Shown: in pieces, positions 17,472 to 26,624 of the stretch
Position numbering within the stretch: the first letter of the stretch is position 1
Layout of the letters: each line of letters begins with the position of its first letter
Source of the DNA: CBDBND01 sp965262665
GTDB lineage: Bacteria > Pseudomonadota > Alphaproteobacteria > Rhodospirillales > Rhodospirillaceae
Length of the DNA stretch: 64,000 nt
NCBI GenBank assembly: GCA_965262665.1
Contig: CBDHFR010000004.1
Location: forward strand, 1,426,001 to 1,490,000
Reading direction: 5' to 3'
The notes under the pieces: generated by a model
What the model was told of the DNA's origin: nothing
Seen by the model: only the letters and a program-made list of their open reading frames with translations
The model's database searches: none
Position numbers and translations under genes: made by a program

Positions 17472-19601
17472 ATGAGTGTTATGACCGGTTCTTGGCGACT
17501 GTGCCTGCATTTTATTCTCGCGTGTTTCCTATTCAGTTGCGTTTCAGACCTAACTTATGCGCAATCTCAAGATGACTCCGAAAACAGCAATGTCGTCACA
17601 TACGACTCAGCCTATTTCGAAGCTTATAATCCAATTTCAGCCAAGGACATGCTCAATCGCGTGCCCGGCGCCGACGCCATATTGGGACAGGACCAAGGAG
17701 ACTCTGGGGACGATCAGCGCCGCGGTTTGAGATCCAACACCGATCAGATCCTTATTAACGGCAAGCGTGTTACCGCCAAGGGAAATTCAATCCAGGAATA
17801 TTTCGATCGCATTTCAGCGGCTCAAGTGATTCGCATTGAGGTGATCAGCGGCAACGTCCGGGAAATCGATGCCGATGTCGGGGCGCGGGTGATCAACGTT
17901 GTGCTGGATGAGGACACCGGCGGCGCTAGCGGCACATGGCATATGGGCAATCTGTTCTATGGCCATGGTCAGATGCAGCCATCCGGCTACCTGTCGTACA
18001 ACGGTGACACGGGCAATTGGAGTTACACGATTTTTGGTGAGACACGTCCCGATCGGCCCAATCGTGATCTTGTCAATCTCATCACCACACCCGATGAGGT
18101 TACGGAACAAGTAGAGAAACGAACTATAAAACGGCGCGCCTACCTGGGACGGGGCCGTGTGGCCTACACCTGGGGATCGGATCGTTTCATTCAGCTCAAC
18201 GGCTTTTACGAAAAAAAGCCCATACGGGTGTTCGAGTCTGAATTTATTTTTGATGTTGAACCGGCCGGTAACCGCACACCTCTCGATGCCACCTTGGAAC
18301 GGCGCAATGGCAGCAATACCGATTGGGAAGTAAGCGGTGACTATGCAATGCCTCTGTCAGCATCTCTGAGGCTGGAGACCCTCTTTGTTGTCAGAGCCGA
18401 TCTTCACAACCGCATTAATGACAACTTCAGCATCGTCGGAGAACGGGAAAATCTGATCAACGGCGATCGAGAAAACAAAAAAAACTATGAAAACATTCTG
18501 CGCAACACGTTGGATTGGGCTGTGGCGGACCGCCACAACATCGAAGTTGGGGTCGAGGACGCAATCAATACACTGGACGTCGTTCAAAACGTATTCCGGG
18601 TGATCGACGATGAGCCTGATGATCTCTTAAATACCGACCAAAAGGTATCCGAAGACCGCGTCGAGGTGTTCTCCAGTCACAACTGGAAAGTGTCAGACAA
18701 GATTGAAATCGAGACTGGATTGGCCGCTGAGTTTTCGTGGATTGATCAGGCGGGCTTGGATGTTCCCGTTAATCGGTCTTTCAATTTTATCAAACCGACA
18801 TTCGATGCCTGGTACAATGCCAATCAAGCTACCCAGTTATGGTTCTCCTTCAAACGGGATGTCGGCCAACTCGACTTCGAAGATTTTGTCGCCGAACTGG
18901 ACCGCAATGATGGTGAAATCGATCTCGGCAATCCCGAGTTGAGACCCGAAAAGTCTTTTGACTTTGAAATTGGAGTGGAACGGCGGTTTCCCGACCAAAA
19001 GGGATTGATCAACGGCCGTGTGTTTTACCGGCGAGTCACTGACGTCAGCGACGAAATCCCGTTTGTCGATAAGGATTCACTAACCGTTACGGATTCACAG
19101 CCTGGCAATATTGGGTCGGGTGATCATTACGGATTCGAAATCGAATCCAGTTTGCGTCTGTCGCAATTCAATCTGATCGATGCCGTCTTGGGCGGCTCGT
19201 TTCTGTGGCAGAACTCCAGCGTGGTGGACGCCTTTTCCGGCCGCAAACGGGAGTTTGCTCTGCAGGATGATTATGTTGTTTCCGTAAACTTTCGCCACGA
19301 CCTAAAAAGATGGGGATTGTCTTACAGTCTTGATTACACCGATCAGGGCCCTAGAATTCGCAGCGAATTCGATCGTTTTCGAGTGGGAAATCCCCGATCA
19401 AACCTCCGCCTCATTGTCGAGAAGCAGGTGTGGGAGGATGTGATCCTCCGGTTCCTCTGGAACAATGTGTTTAAGACGACGAACCGGCGGAAGACGACGG
19501 TGTTCCAAACCAATCAGGCAAGCGGCATCGTCAACAGCGTAGAGTTCCGCAGAATCACACCGCAAATCTCTGTCGGGATCGGTCTCATCGGCAAATTTTG
19601 A
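17472..19601 (+). CDS. TonB-dependent outer-membrane receptor
   Basis: 709 aa with a signal peptide (about 1-30, ending TYAQ). The plug domain covers about 45-150 (MLNRVPGADAILGQ ... RGLRSNTDQILINGKRV ... RIEVISGNVREIDA), followed by a 22-strand-type barrel with many alternating aromatic/charged segments and a final aromatic residue (IGLIGKF), the usual outer-membrane assembly signal. It would take up a large or scarce substrate with energy from TonB-ExbBD. There is no TonB system nearby. It closes the enzyme cluster 13149-17437 (34 bp after the reductase), so it may import the compound those enzymes handle. It is intact. Confidence 0.88.
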   Translation: MSVMTGSWRLCLHFILACFLFSCVSDLTYAQSQDDSENSNVVTYDSAYFEAYNPISAKDMLNRVPGADAILGQDQGDSGDDQRRGLRSNTDQILINGKRVTAKGNSIQEYFDRISAAQVIRIEVISGNVREIDADVGARVINVVLDEDTGGASGTWHMGNLFYGHGQMQPSGYLSYNGDTGNWSYTIFGETRPDRPNRDLVNLITTPDEVTEQVEKRTIKRRAYLGRGRVAYTWGSDRFIQLNGFYEKKPIRVFESEFIFDVEPAGNRTPLDATLERRNGSNTDWEVSGDYAMPLSASLRLETLFVVRADLHNRINDNFSIVGERENLINGDRENKKNYENILRNTLDWAVADRHNIEVGVEDAINTLDVVQNVFRVIDDEPDDLLNTDQKVSEDRVEVFSSHNWKVSDKIEIETGLAAEFSWIDQAGLDVPVNRSFNFIKPTFDAWYNANQATQLWFSFKRDVGQLDFEDFVAELDRNDGEIDLGNPELRPEKSFDFEIGVERRFPDQKGLINGRVFYRRVTDVSDEIPFVDKDSLTVTDSQPGNIGSGDHYGFEIESSLRLSQFNLIDAVLGGSFLWQNSSVVDAFSGRKREFALQDDYVVSVNFRHDLKRWGLSYSLDYTDQGPRIRSEFDRFRVGNPRSNLRLIVEKQVWEDVILRFLWNNVFKTTNRRKTTVFQTNQASGIVNSVEFRRITPQISVGIGLIGKF

Positions 19602-19660
19602 GTCGTCTCTTGAGCAGATAACTAATCTTGCGATGCTCCGATGGGGGCGAACAATGGCCC

Positions 19661-20723
19661 TAGAGCGTTTCCGAGGTTGAATGAATCAAAATTTTGTTGT
19701 CATGGTCTTGGCGGACTGATTCGATAGCCGCTTTGGCGGGGGCATCGTGGCTGTATCGGAAGACCTGCGTATTCGTTTGGCGAGGAAAGTGGCGTCGGGC
19801 ATGTCGCGCCGTCAGGCGGCAGCCCTTTTTGAGGTGAGCGCAAGCTCGGCGGTGCGGGATGGCGGGCGATATGAAGACGAGGGGACTGTCGCGGTCAAGC
19901 CACGGCCGTCGCGCCAGCGCCGTCTTGATCCTTGACGGCGAGGATATCCTGCGCTGGATTAAGGAGACGCCAGACCCGACACTGCAAGAGCTGTCTGAGC
20001 GTTTGGACGAAGTTCACCAAGTGATTGCGCCGACTTCGACGATTAATGACTGGTTCCGCGCGCGCAAGATCAGCTTTAAAAAAACCGCCCACGCCAGTGA
20101 ACAGGAACGCGCGGATGGGCAGGCAGCACGCGTGGTTTGGCGCCAACGTCAGGCCCGGCTCCCGGCCCATCCCGAGCGGGTCGGCAGGATCGTGTTCCTT
20201 GACGAAACAAGTATCAATACCAAAATGGCGCGCCTGCGGGGGCGCTGTCCCAGCGGCCAGCGGATGGTTGCCGCCATTCCCCATGGTCATTGGAAAACCA
20301 TGACCTTCATTGCCGGATTGCGCGGTGACGGCCTGACCGCGCCCTGGGTGCCCTGATTTGATCGAGGGCGCCATGGACGGTGATGCATTCGAGCAGTACA
20401 TCAAAACGCAACGCGCCCCGACCCTTCAAAAAGGCGCTGTTGTTGTCCCCGGCAATCTGCCGGCCGACAAACGCGACGGTGCCAGGCGGGCGGTTGAAAA
20501 GCGGGGCGCATGGCTTTTGTTCCTGCCACCCTATGCGCCGGACTTCAACCCGATCGAGCTCGCATTTTCAAAGTTCAAAGCTCACATGAAGCGCTTAAAA
20601 CCCCGCACCATCGATGATCTGTGGAAAGCCGCCGGTAACGTCTGCGGCCTCTTCAATCACGCGCACTGCAGGAACTTCTTGGTTGCTGACGGCTATGCGT
20701 CAGAATAAATCGGAAATGCTCTA
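19661..20723 (+). mobile_element. IS630-family insertion sequence A
   Basis: 1,063 bp bounded by TA dinucleotides, as expected for IS630/Tc1-type targets. The ends are inverted repeats: left GAGCGTTTCCGA after TA at 19661-19662, right TCGGAAATGCTC before TA at 20722-20723 (one mismatch). The transposase is broken into at least three frames. Confidence 0.8.
19747..20708 (+). pseudogene. IS630-family transposase, frameshifted
   Basis: Three successive frames cover one transposase: an N-terminal helix-turn-helix (MSRRQAAALFEVSASSAVR), a middle part with LDETSINTKMARLRGRCP (first catalytic Asp) and TFIAGLRGDGL, and a C-terminal part with LLFLPPYAPDFNPIELAFS (last acidic residue). Frame changes lie near 19850 and 20355. 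The second catalytic Asp, normally in a V-x-D-N-L-P motif, reads PGNLPAD here, so the protein would be inactive even if the frame were restored. Confidence 0.85.
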
Positions 20724-20921
20724 GCTGCACAAAAAACCCCAGGCACACCCAGCCGGTCCCTCTGAGCGGTATTTCCCTGCGAACTACCTGTGCAAAATGA
20801 GTGATTTTTGTCCGTAGCATTCGATTCAGTGCGCAAAAGTCGCTTAAAGAGTACTGCAATCAATATTCTTTGTGCCCTTTACCATTTCTATCGCCACTTT
20901 AAGATTGCTTTCCAATGCTTC
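20724..20921. other. Gene-free spacer between two IS630 ends
   Basis: No coding sequence or RNA gene is recognisable in these 198 bp. They separate the right end of one IS630 copy from the left end of another. Confidence 0.4.
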
Positions 20922-21178
20922 TAGAGCGGTTTGACTGAATTGTGAATCGAAGGGGATTCCCAAGCGTCCCACTCCATGATTCTATATTCCGAGGCGATTT
21001 GGGAGTCAGACATGGGGCATTGTTACGGGAATGATCTTCGGCGGCGGGTCGTCGAGGCGATCACTGGGGGTCTGTCTGCACGGGGGGCCGCGGCGCGTTT
21101 TCGTGTCGCGCCATCGACGGCGATCCACTGGCGCCGGCGCTGGCGCGAGACGGGATCGATCGAGCCCGACCGCCAGGG
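20922..21178 (+). mobile_element. IS630-family fragment B, 5' end only
   Basis: TAGAGCGGTTTGAC at 20922 resembles the left end of a second, different IS630 element. From ATG 21012 the frame reads MGHCYGNDLRRRVVEAI, ARGAAARFRVAPSTAIHWRR, WRETGSIEPDRQGH, the helix-turn-helix start of an IS630 transposase, and then runs directly into the truncated end of an IS3 orfB in the opposite orientation. The rest of this transposase is missing. Confidence 0.75.
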
Positions 21179-21179
21179 C

Positions 21180-21680
21180 CATCGACCAGCCGACGATCTC
21201 CATCGTGGCCAGATCCTTGACGGCGGCGAGGTAGAGCCAGCCTTCGTCAGTTGGGATGTAGGAGATGTCAGCGCGCCAGACCGCATCGGGCGCAACGGCT
21301 TCGAAGTTGCGGTCAAGCAGATTGGGCGCGATCGCATGGGAGTGGCGGCTGTCGGTGGTGATTGGCGCCCGCCGCCTGCCGCGCGGTGGACGAATGCCGT
21401 TCTCTCGCATGAGCTTGGCGACCGTGCGCTTCGAGATGCGAAAGCCGCGGGCCTTCAACTCGGCATGGATCCGAGGGGCGCCGTAGCACCTCTTGCTCTG
21501 CTCGAAGATCTCCCGGATCTCTGACCCGAGCCGGTCACGCCAGGCAGCGCGTTCAGCTCTCTTTTGGGCCGCACGCCGCCGGGCGTGGAACCAACTGTGA
21601 GCAACCCCTAGGACCCGGCACATGAACCGGATGGCGGGCCCTGAAGCATGGGCGGCGATGAAAGCGTGCTTCGTTTTCAT
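21180..21680 (-). pseudogene. IS3-family OrfB transposase, C-terminus missing
   Basis: From ATG 21680 (MKTKHAFIAAHA) the frame contains the OrfB N-terminal HTH_21 region (CRVLGVAHSWFHARRR), YGAPRIHAELKARG, KLMRENGI and the first catalytic motif WRADISYIPTDEGWLYLAAVKDL up to EIVGWSMA. Residues after this are encoded by the antisense of IS630 fragment B and are not transposase. The second Asp and the Glu of the DDE triad are lost. Confidence 0.82.
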
Positions 21681-21699
21681 GTCTTCGCCGCCCATTGAG

Positions 21700-21969
21700 C
21701 AAAAAAAGCCGAGGCTTTGCGCAGAACCTCAACCTCCTCCGTCAGCCGCTTGTTATCCCGGCGAATGCTGCGCCAGCTCAGCGGCCTCGGCTTTCTGCGC
21801 CGCGGCCGAACCCGCGGCCTCAAGCTCGAGCCGCCAGGTCTTCAACTGCGTTGGCGTGACGCCGGGCTCGGCAGCCACGCTGCTATGTGTCGCACCCGGC
21901 TCCGATAGCCGGGCAACCGACTGTTCCTTGTATTCTGGGCGAAAACCGCCGCCTCGTCTGCTTTGTCAT
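21700..21969 (-). pseudogene. IS3-family OrfA, frameshifted
   Basis: From an ATG at 21969 the frame starts MTKQTRRRFSP, then shifts almost at once. Other frames give the rest of an OrfA: SVARLSEPGA, VTPTQLKTWRLELEAAG, then DNKRLTEEVEVLRKASAFF close to 21700. At least two frame changes are needed, so no functional OrfAB fusion can be made. Confidence 0.72.
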
Positions 21970-22119
21970 CCTGTCCCTCCAGGTCGGTATTTAATTTACC
22001 GTCTGGTCCGGGATCCGGGAGCAACGTCAAACAGAACAAAACGTCAGAAATTTCGAACAAGGGTGAATTTCTCGAGTAAAGATCCACCAGTCAATGTATC
22101 CGCAACGTACCTTGGCTCC

Positions 22120-23100
22120 CTAAGGATCGAACAGCGGCCGTAGCTGCGCCACTGACTCCGGGACACGCCCGGCCATGCGACGCCAGACCGCATCGGTGGC
22201 CAGTTGTTTATATGACTGCGCAACATTGGCTGGTAAATCCACATAAGACATCCCATCGTGCGCTAAGTTGATTTTTTCCTGCCTGGCAATTTCAAAAAAA
22301 CGCTCGCGCGACTCTCGCTCATAAATCATGGATTCAGCCAGGAGAAACGCTTGAACGTCCGGCGGCAATGATTGCCAACGATCCAGGTTGACTTGCATGG
22401 TCATGACCGCGTTGAGCACACCGGGCTCGAGCCGGTACTTGACGAAATGCTGAAAGCCTTCATTCGACATCGACACACCAGTCCATGCCATGGCGTCGAC
22501 CGTGCCGCGTTCTAAAGCTGTGTAGACTTCGGAAGAGGTTATGTCGACCGGTATCGCCCCAAGCGCATTGAGGAACGGTCGGTAAGTCGGTGAGGTGCGA
22601 ATGCGCAGACCCCTCACATCGGGCAATCCATCAGTTCGATAGTCTGGCGGATCCCGCAGAAACACATGCAACCGGTACCCGGTTTGGTGCCAGCCGAGAA
22701 AATAGGCGTTCAACTTTTCTGCCCAAATTTCTTGAATGACATCATAGGCGCCGTTTTCCCGCGCTTCGAACGGCGTAATGGTTGCACCCAAAAAAGCATC
22801 GCCTTCGGGGGCCACGCCAATCAAATACGTCGAGGCCGCGAACGATAGATCGATCACGCCGCGCCGCAGGGCATAGACTTGTTGGCGCTGCGGGATCACT
22901 TCATGGCCGCCGATGTACCGAATACGCACACGGCCCCTGCCCCGTTCATTGACGTCGCGAATGAAAACCTGGAGGTCTTTGGCAAATTCAAGATTGGCGG
23001 AGAAGGACGAGATCGCGGTGATTTCGATTTCTTGGGCCTGTGACTCGAGTGCGCCGAGCACTAGCCAACTACAAACCAAATTCGTCAGTTTGCGGCCCAT
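22120..23100 (-). CDS. dctP: TRAP transporter substrate-binding protein (DctP family)
   Basis: 326 aa from the ATG at 23100 (GAGG about 9 bases upstream; a TTG 9 bp further out is possible). The signal peptide ends SQAQ. The mature protein has DctP features: SANLEFAKDLQVFIRDVNERG, an Arg-containing ligand region DVRGLRIRTSPTYRPFLNALGA, and IPVDITSSEVYTALERGTVDAMAWT, followed by the long C-terminal helix. It delivers a ligand, commonly a carboxylate held by the conserved Arg, to DctQM. The only DctQM in the window is 10 kb away on the other strand, so rearrangement may have split the operon. IS fragments lie immediately beyond its stop codon. Confidence 0.87.
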   Translation of the reverse strand: MGRKLTNLVCSWLVLGALESQAQEIEITAISSFSANLEFAKDLQVFIRDVNERGRGRVRIRYIGGHEVIPQRQQVYALRRGVIDLSFAASTYLIGVAPEGDAFLGATITPFEARENGAYDVIQEIWAEKLNAYFLGWHQTGYRLHVFLRDPPDYRTDGLPDVRGLRIRTSPTYRPFLNALGAIPVDITSSEVYTALERGTVDAMAWTGVSMSNEGFQHFVKYRLEPGVLNAVMTMQVNLDRWQSLPPDVQAFLLAESMIYERESRERFFEIARQEKINLAHDGMSYVDLPANVAQSYKQLATDAVWRRMAGRVPESVAQLRPLFDP

Positions 23101-23223
23101 CGACCTCAATCCCTGGGCAACTTGCGTGCGATCACCATGCGCCGGATTTCGCTGGTTCAGCCGCCAATCTGACCGTGACGGAGATACCGGTATTCATACC
23201 GCCAGTTACCAAGGATACGCGTT

Positions 23224-24903
23224 CTAATAAAACGCACCAAAGGTCGTCATCTTATCCTTGTCGGGATAGAGCACGCCGAGGCCGGCCGGACCACCGTTTG
23301 TCATGGCCACCATGCGCGGCGCGTACCACACTGCCCCTTCCTTAGTAATCGCCACTTTGGGAAAATCCGTCCGTTGCGGGCTCGGATAAAAGGTGAAATC
23401 TTCCGTTTCTTGGTCGAATTTAATCAGCACCCCTTCCTGGGCGCCATCGCTGAGCCACACATTGTCGAAGGGATCGGGCCATACATCGTATGGCTCCGAA
23501 ATGTCGGTAGGGATTTTTATTTCCCGTTGTTCACCGGTCGTTGGATCGAGCCGCACCAAAATCCCGCGGGAGAACAAGCCGTACCATACAATACCTTTTC
23601 TATCCTGGCCCAAACGCCGCACCGTGCAAGGTGCACTCTCGGCTTTATATTGGGTGAACGTTTCCGTTTCTGGATCGAACATGGACACGCCACAGTCGTG
23701 GAATTTGGCGTACCAAATTTTGTCGTCAGGACTGACGAAGATTCCATAAGGACGGTCGCGCCCCACCGGTGATTCCCATAATTGAATTGTATCTGTGGCG
23801 CGGTCCCACTTGCCAATGTGGTTACCAGTGAGCATGGAGAACCATACATTCTCTTTTGAATCCAACACCGGTGTATGGCCATGCATGGCCGGTCCATTGG
23901 TGTGGTATTCACGTATCTCCCCGGTGGACGGTGTTAATCGTGCCAAATGAACGTCACGGCCGGCCCACCACACGTCACCTTCACTGTCGATGACAACACC
24001 GTGGGGTGAGCCCTTGGGATCGGGGTTATCGTAATCCACATATTCGCCCGTCCAAGGGTTGAGCCTTGTCATGCCACTGGGCACGCCCCGTTCGGTCACC
24101 CAGACATACCCCTCTTTGTCGAAGTGAGGTTCTTGAGTCCAGCGGCTTGGCCGTTTTTCTGTGTTGGCGAATTGGTATTCCACATACATGGCTTTACCCA
24201 GCGCTTCTTCATCAAGGGGCGCTTCACCGGGGGACATTACGGCTTGAGGCGGTTTGTCTTCGCCAAAATTTCCGGTCAGGTAATCGACCAGCATCTCCCG
24301 TTTGCCACCGTCGAGGACTTCCGGCGGCATCATGGAAGCCGCCCCTTCGCGACCCCAGGCTTCTGTCGTGGTCATGAAATCGATATGAGCTTCCCAACCT
24401 TCGCGAAAAGTTGGTTGACGTGGGAGGAAATTGACCCCGTGACAGACAATGCACCACTCTTCAAGAAGGTCTCGCGCCGCACCGGGTGGATAAATTTCAT
24501 CGTAAGACGCCACAACTAAGGGCTCGTCGTGCAAAGTCTCCAATGTGCGGGAGCCTGTGTAGGTTACTTGTTTATCAGTGGACCGCATGGTGAAGTTGGC
24601 CCGTGCAGTTCCGTTGGCACGAATACCGACCTGTTGACGGTTGGAGGTGAACCCTTCCTTTTGCGCCCAGATTTCATACTGGCCTGACATCATATTGGGA
24701 GCGCGGTAAGCCCCCTTCTCCGTGTACACCATATAGAGGATGGGGCGGCTTTGATGCTGGGCATAAACCTTTGCCGCAATGAACGGTGCGTCAGCGCTCA
24801 CCGTGCCCGAAAGCGTGCCTGTACCCGCTATTCCAGCCCATGCGGCGGCATTGATGGTTAAGACGAAACAAACTGCATTGAGGCATGAGAAAAAGTGAGC
24901 CAT
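23224..24903 (-). CDS. Secreted streptogramin-lyase-like beta-propeller with cytochrome c motif
   Basis: 559 aa from ATG 24903, chosen because GAGGGA lies 6 bases upstream and the next residues form a signal peptide (SCLNAVCFVLTINAAAWA). Order of parts: a carboxypeptidase-regulatory-like beta domain (about 25-110: GTLSGTVSADAPFIAAKVY), a haem-binding CIVCHG site (about residue 151) with a cytochrome-like helix (GGKREMLVDYLTGNF), then a six-bladed Vgb/SMP-30-like propeller (WVTERGVPSGMTRLNPWTG, GDVWWAGRDVHLARL, ENVWFSMLTGNHIGKWD). Vgb itself linearises streptogramins, but this fusion with a haem site is probably a periplasmic redox enzyme. The His residues of Vgb are not identifiable with confidence. 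Confidence 0.8.
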   Translation of the reverse strand: MAHFFSCLNAVCFVLTINAAAWAGIAGTGTLSGTVSADAPFIAAKVYAQHQSRPILYMVYTEKGAYRAPNMMSGQYEIWAQKEGFTSNRQQVGIRANGTARANFTMRSTDKQVTYTGSRTLETLHDEPLVVASYDEIYPPGAARDLLEEWCIVCHGVNFLPRQPTFREGWEAHIDFMTTTEAWGREGAASMMPPEVLDGGKREMLVDYLTGNFGEDKPPQAVMSPGEAPLDEEALGKAMYVEYQFANTEKRPSRWTQEPHFDKEGYVWVTERGVPSGMTRLNPWTGEYVDYDNPDPKGSPHGVVIDSEGDVWWAGRDVHLARLTPSTGEIREYHTNGPAMHGHTPVLDSKENVWFSMLTGNHIGKWDRATDTIQLWESPVGRDRPYGIFVSPDDKIWYAKFHDCGVSMFDPETETFTQYKAESAPCTVRRLGQDRKGIVWYGLFSRGILVRLDPTTGEQREIKIPTDISEPYDVWPDPFDNVWLSDGAQEGVLIKFDQETEDFTFYPSPQRTDFPKVAITKEGAVWYAPRMVAMTNGGPAGLGVLYPDKDKMTTFGAFY

Positions 24904-25015
24904 AGCGTCCCTCATTGTCACGGTTTTCTGTCGAAAAACTCTAGAACCATTTAACATGTAATGTTGGATTTAGTCATGGCACGCTCGCCATGCGTTCTTT
25001 AGCCTGGTTCAGCAT

Positions 25016-25339
25016 TTATTGACCCCAATTCATTGAATCGAGTATTGCGCTTCGTAGTTCATCTGCCGTCATGGTTGGCCGAACGGGCATCCTAACCCGT
25101 GCCAAAAGTGTTCTGAGAGACGCCCTCCCTTTTTCAGCGGTTAAAAGCTGTGCAAATTGCGGTTGGGAGTCTTGAATTAACGCAACACGCTGATCGAAAG
25201 TGTCTTCATCCAGCCGTTTTCCCATGCGTTTCAGATCAAGCCGGGCGACTGCTTCGTCAGCAACGTGTGCAATCGTCGGCGGTATGAGTTGGTAAGATTT
25301 GGTACGCGCCTGTTCGATGTCCCGCACTCGGCAGGCCAT
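25016..25339 (-). CDS. Hypothetical protein
   Basis: 107 aa from ATG 25339 (a TTG at 25384 would give 122 aa). Predicted mainly helical and charged: RVRDIEQARTKSYQLIPP, VADEAVARLDLKRMGKRLDED, LRTLLARVRMPVRP, ELRSAILDSMNWGQ. It has no signal peptide, membrane segment or motif I recognise. It follows a decayed unknown gene by about 50 bp and may be a remnant of the same transcript. Confidence 0.45.
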   Translation of the reverse strand: MACRVRDIEQARTKSYQLIPPTIAHVADEAVARLDLKRMGKRLDEDTFDQRVALIQDSQPQFAQLLTAEKGRASLRTLLARVRMPVRPTMTADELRSAILDSMNWGQ

Positions 25340-25394
25340 CGTTAAGGGGTACCTTTCACACAACGATGGAAAAAGCGTCTCCAAATTCGTTAAG

Positions 25395-26080
25395 CTAAAG
25401 CGTCATAAAGACACATTCTCTGGCAATGAACGTCGCATACAAAGAATAGGGATGGTTCGGCTGAAGTTCCGACTGAGTCTCGTTTTGTCCGAACGCCACA
25501 GGGGCCAATACTTCACTCACCGTCTCATCAAGATTATGCGGCAGAGCCAACCGCGGCCGCCTTGGGGCGCTATTCATTTCCACAAGGCGTTGGAGGAGTT
25601 CGCGAATATGTGTCGGGACGTCCCGTGGCGGATCACGGCCCGCCCATCTGAAAAAAACCCCGGGCCGTTTCGGCGTGAAAGATTTTTTCCGTGACATGGC
25701 GGAAAAACAACGATCGATCCGCCCCATCGAGAACTGCACGGTAACCCGTCAGTGAGAACGTCAGCGGGAAACCGTGGCACTCCCCATATAACACCAGCGT
25801 GTCTTCTCCCGTGCGCCCGCTGCCGTCCTTACAAAAATGAGAAATTTGGAAAAGTGAATCGGCAACCGCAAGAAAATTATGAAATGCACCTTAATTATCG
25901 AACGAACGAACGTCATCCATTGTCTTAAAGGTGCGTTCGGCGATGAGATCCAAGAACCGCGGATGCAATGTCTCGAATCCCGCGACATTGCCCCGTGACT
26001 GTCGCAACGATGTAATATCTTGAAGGGTTGATTGATAAAATTGATCGGTGCTGCTCTCTTCTAGGAAGCTTTCTAGTGGA
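25395..26080 (-). pseudogene. Decayed gene of unknown function, 5' end removed by an IS630 insertion
   Basis: One coherent reading can be stitched together on the minus strand. It begins at the IS boundary near 26080 with ESFLEESSTDQFYQSTLQ, LRQSRGNVAGFETLHPRFLD and MDDVRSFDN, then TAA at 25891. It continues in the same frame with GEDTLVLYGECHGFPLTFS and LFFRHVTEKIFHAETARG, then TGA, and after a frame change near a T-run at about 25663 as VPTHIRELLQRLVEMN, LDETVSEVLAP and SLYATFIAREC to 25395. I do not recognise the family. The mix of stop codons and a frameshift indicates a pseudogene. Confidence 0.55.
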
Positions 26081-26500
26081 TTGATTCCAACGTTTGGAAC
26101 CCTCTGTTTCGTGCGGCGATGATATGATCGGGGTCGGCTTTCCAGATCAAGGGTTTTGGGTTTGCGTCATTGTATTCGCGGACAAAGCGGTTGATGGCGG
26201 CCTGAAGGTCGACGACGGATTGGAAGACGCCACACTTGAGCCCGCGCCGCGTGAGTTTGGCGAAGAAGCCCTCGACGGCATTGAGCCACGAGCACGAGGT
26301 CGGCGTGAAGTGGAAGGTCCAGCGTGGATGGCGGGCGAGCCAGGCGCGGACCTTGTCCTTCTTGTGCGCAGCGTAGTTGTCGAGGATGACGTGGACGGCC
26401 TTGTCCGTCGGCACCTCGCGCTCGATGCGGTTGAGGAAGCGGATGAACTCCTGATGGCGGTGGCGCTGCATGTTCTGTGCGATGACCGTACCGTCAGATA
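26073..26500 (-). mobile_element. IS630-family fragment C (C-terminal transposase half)
   Basis: The frame ending at 26073 encodes DGTVIAQNMQRHRHQEFIRF, HVILDNYAAHKKDKVRAWL (second catalytic Asp) and FHFTPTSCSWLNAVEGFFAKL (last acidic residue), the C-terminal half of an IS630 transposase. The N-terminal half is missing. Clear terminal repeats were not found. The insertion truncates the unknown gene at 25395-26080. Confidence 0.8.
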
Positions 26501-26624
26501 GGCCGCCGCCAAGGCCGGCCCACCGATGTATCCTAAGACCCCAGCATGACGCATGAGACGCGTCACCGTGTCAGGTGTGGACTGTGTTCTCCGACATCTC
26601 TAGCCCCTCCCTTCTTCGTTCACT
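26501..26624. other. Rearranged spacer upstream of IS630 fragment C
   Basis: The minus strand here reads TPDTVTRLMRHAGVLGYIGG, which is reminiscent of an IS3/IS481 HTH segment (R-V-x-R-L-M-R-x-x-G) but too short to assign. It joins directly to the IS630 fragment. Confidence 0.3.

Larger units (their letters stand above)
21178..22029 (-). mobile_element. IS3-family fragment A (truncated)
   Basis: Minus-strand IS3-type element whose outer end is TGACGTTGCTCCCGG at 22029. The inner end is cut inside orfB after the first catalytic region, where it joins IS630 fragment B. The outer 252 bp (21778-22029) recur at 62640-62900, again on the minus-coding strand, with a 9-bp insertion. Confidence 0.8.
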
